From contig NC_036453.1 of assembly GCF_002775205.1 (NCBI RefSeq), positions 6,661,103-6,725,102 of the forward strand: DNA of 64,000 nt, written 5' to 3'. The translations under genes were made by a program, and so were the position numbers. The notes below the pieces were generated by a model, which searched no databases, was not told the DNA's origin, and saw only the letters and a program-made list of their open reading frames with translations. Of this stretch, positions 63,500-64,000 are shown piece after piece. How positions within the stretch are numbered: the stretch's first letter is position 1; each line of letters opens with the position of its first letter. The DNA is from Xiphophorus maculatus. Taxonomy: Eukaryota; Chordata; Actinopteri; Cyprinodontiformes; Poeciliidae.

Positions 63500-64000
63500 C
63501 TGCAAATAAGGATAATGTCAACATTTGACATAAACAAATATAAATAAATCAAAAAACATAATATAAGACATGCAGGACACTGCAAAATATTGAGGACTGG
63601 AATGGGGGATCATAATGCAGCTGCTGAGTGATTTCAGTAGGACATCAGCTGACTTCCTGTCCACTGAACTGGACAACATCCAGAACACAAGAATATACAG
63701 AAACAGCTGCTACAGGAGGGCGACAATGTTTTATCCATCTATCGAGCTTTTTGTCCTATTCTAAACTAAGGAGATCAGAAACAATGAGAGTAGATAAGTT
63801 TTTATCATTTAGGGTTCATTATCACACACCTGGAAGAGATTAACGAGGTTATCAAAGCAGGAAAATAGAATTGACTCAGGATGATCATCCATTTATAAAA
63901 TGTTTATTGCTTCAAAATAATGCCTTGGTTAAAGCTAAATTAATTAAATGTATATACATAAGATAAACTGACCATGTAGAAATTATATGTCTATAATCTA
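63500..64000. other. slc34 intron sequence at window edge
   Basis: No further slc34 exon was recognised between the acceptor at 63500 and the window end. The preceding exon lies outside. Confidence 0.5.

Overview
The window is vertebrate nuclear DNA, almost certainly from a teleost fish. It has intron-rich genes with phase-1 immunoglobulin exons, repeats typical of fish genomes (Tc1- and hAT-like relics, LINE 3' ends, tetranucleotide microsatellites), an AT-rich background and no bacterial-type gene layout. Species cannot be fixed from the sequence alone.

Left part (1-16,280, + strand): the 3' end of a PDZ-LIM gene, recognised as pdlim4. Two coding exons (2,655-2,793 and 13,529-13,733) together encode the complete C-terminal LIM domain. 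The 10.7-kb intron between them holds a full-length but internally deleted endogenous retrovirus (3,851-11,060). Its two LTRs are 2,342 bp each and look identical, a 4-bp GTGG target duplication flanks it, and its primer-binding site matches tRNA-Lys1,2, as in foamy viruses. Inside only RNase H and broken integrase pieces remain.

Middle (16.3-28 kb): intergenic DNA with a tRNA-Ile-derived SINE-like repeat and transposon relics; I found no gene.

28-48.4 kb: a large inverted duplication. Each arm (28,073 to about 35,250 and about 40,430 to 47,395) carries the same five-coding-exon gene for a small two-Ig-domain membrane receptor of CD2/SLAM type with an ITIM-like tail, and the two genes point away from each other. 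Four of the five coding exons are almost identical between arms, but the first Ig exon is strongly diverged and nearly all its changes alter the protein. The right-hand copy carries an in-frame stop in its second Ig exon. A LINE fragment plus a 49-unit ATCT microsatellite sits only in the left arm. The spacer holds an older, decayed family member (38.1-39.1 kb), and a truncated further copy lies beyond the right arm (47.4-48.4 kb).

48.4-57 kb: transposon-rich DNA, including a segment present once with an apparent 201-bp GT-AG intron and once without it. A diverged but intact family member lies on the minus strand (52,001-54,483). Beyond it is a 1.7-kb solo LTR related to the foamy-like element, with an ACTG target duplication, inserted into a retroelement tail.

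Right end (59.6-64 kb): a LINE 3' end, then the 3' eight coding exons of a sodium-phosphate cotransporter of the SLC34 (NaPi-II) family on the minus strand, running off the window edge. The Ig receptors form one local gene family that has expanded by tandem and inverted duplication and decays in places; pdlim4 and slc34 are unrelated flanking genes.
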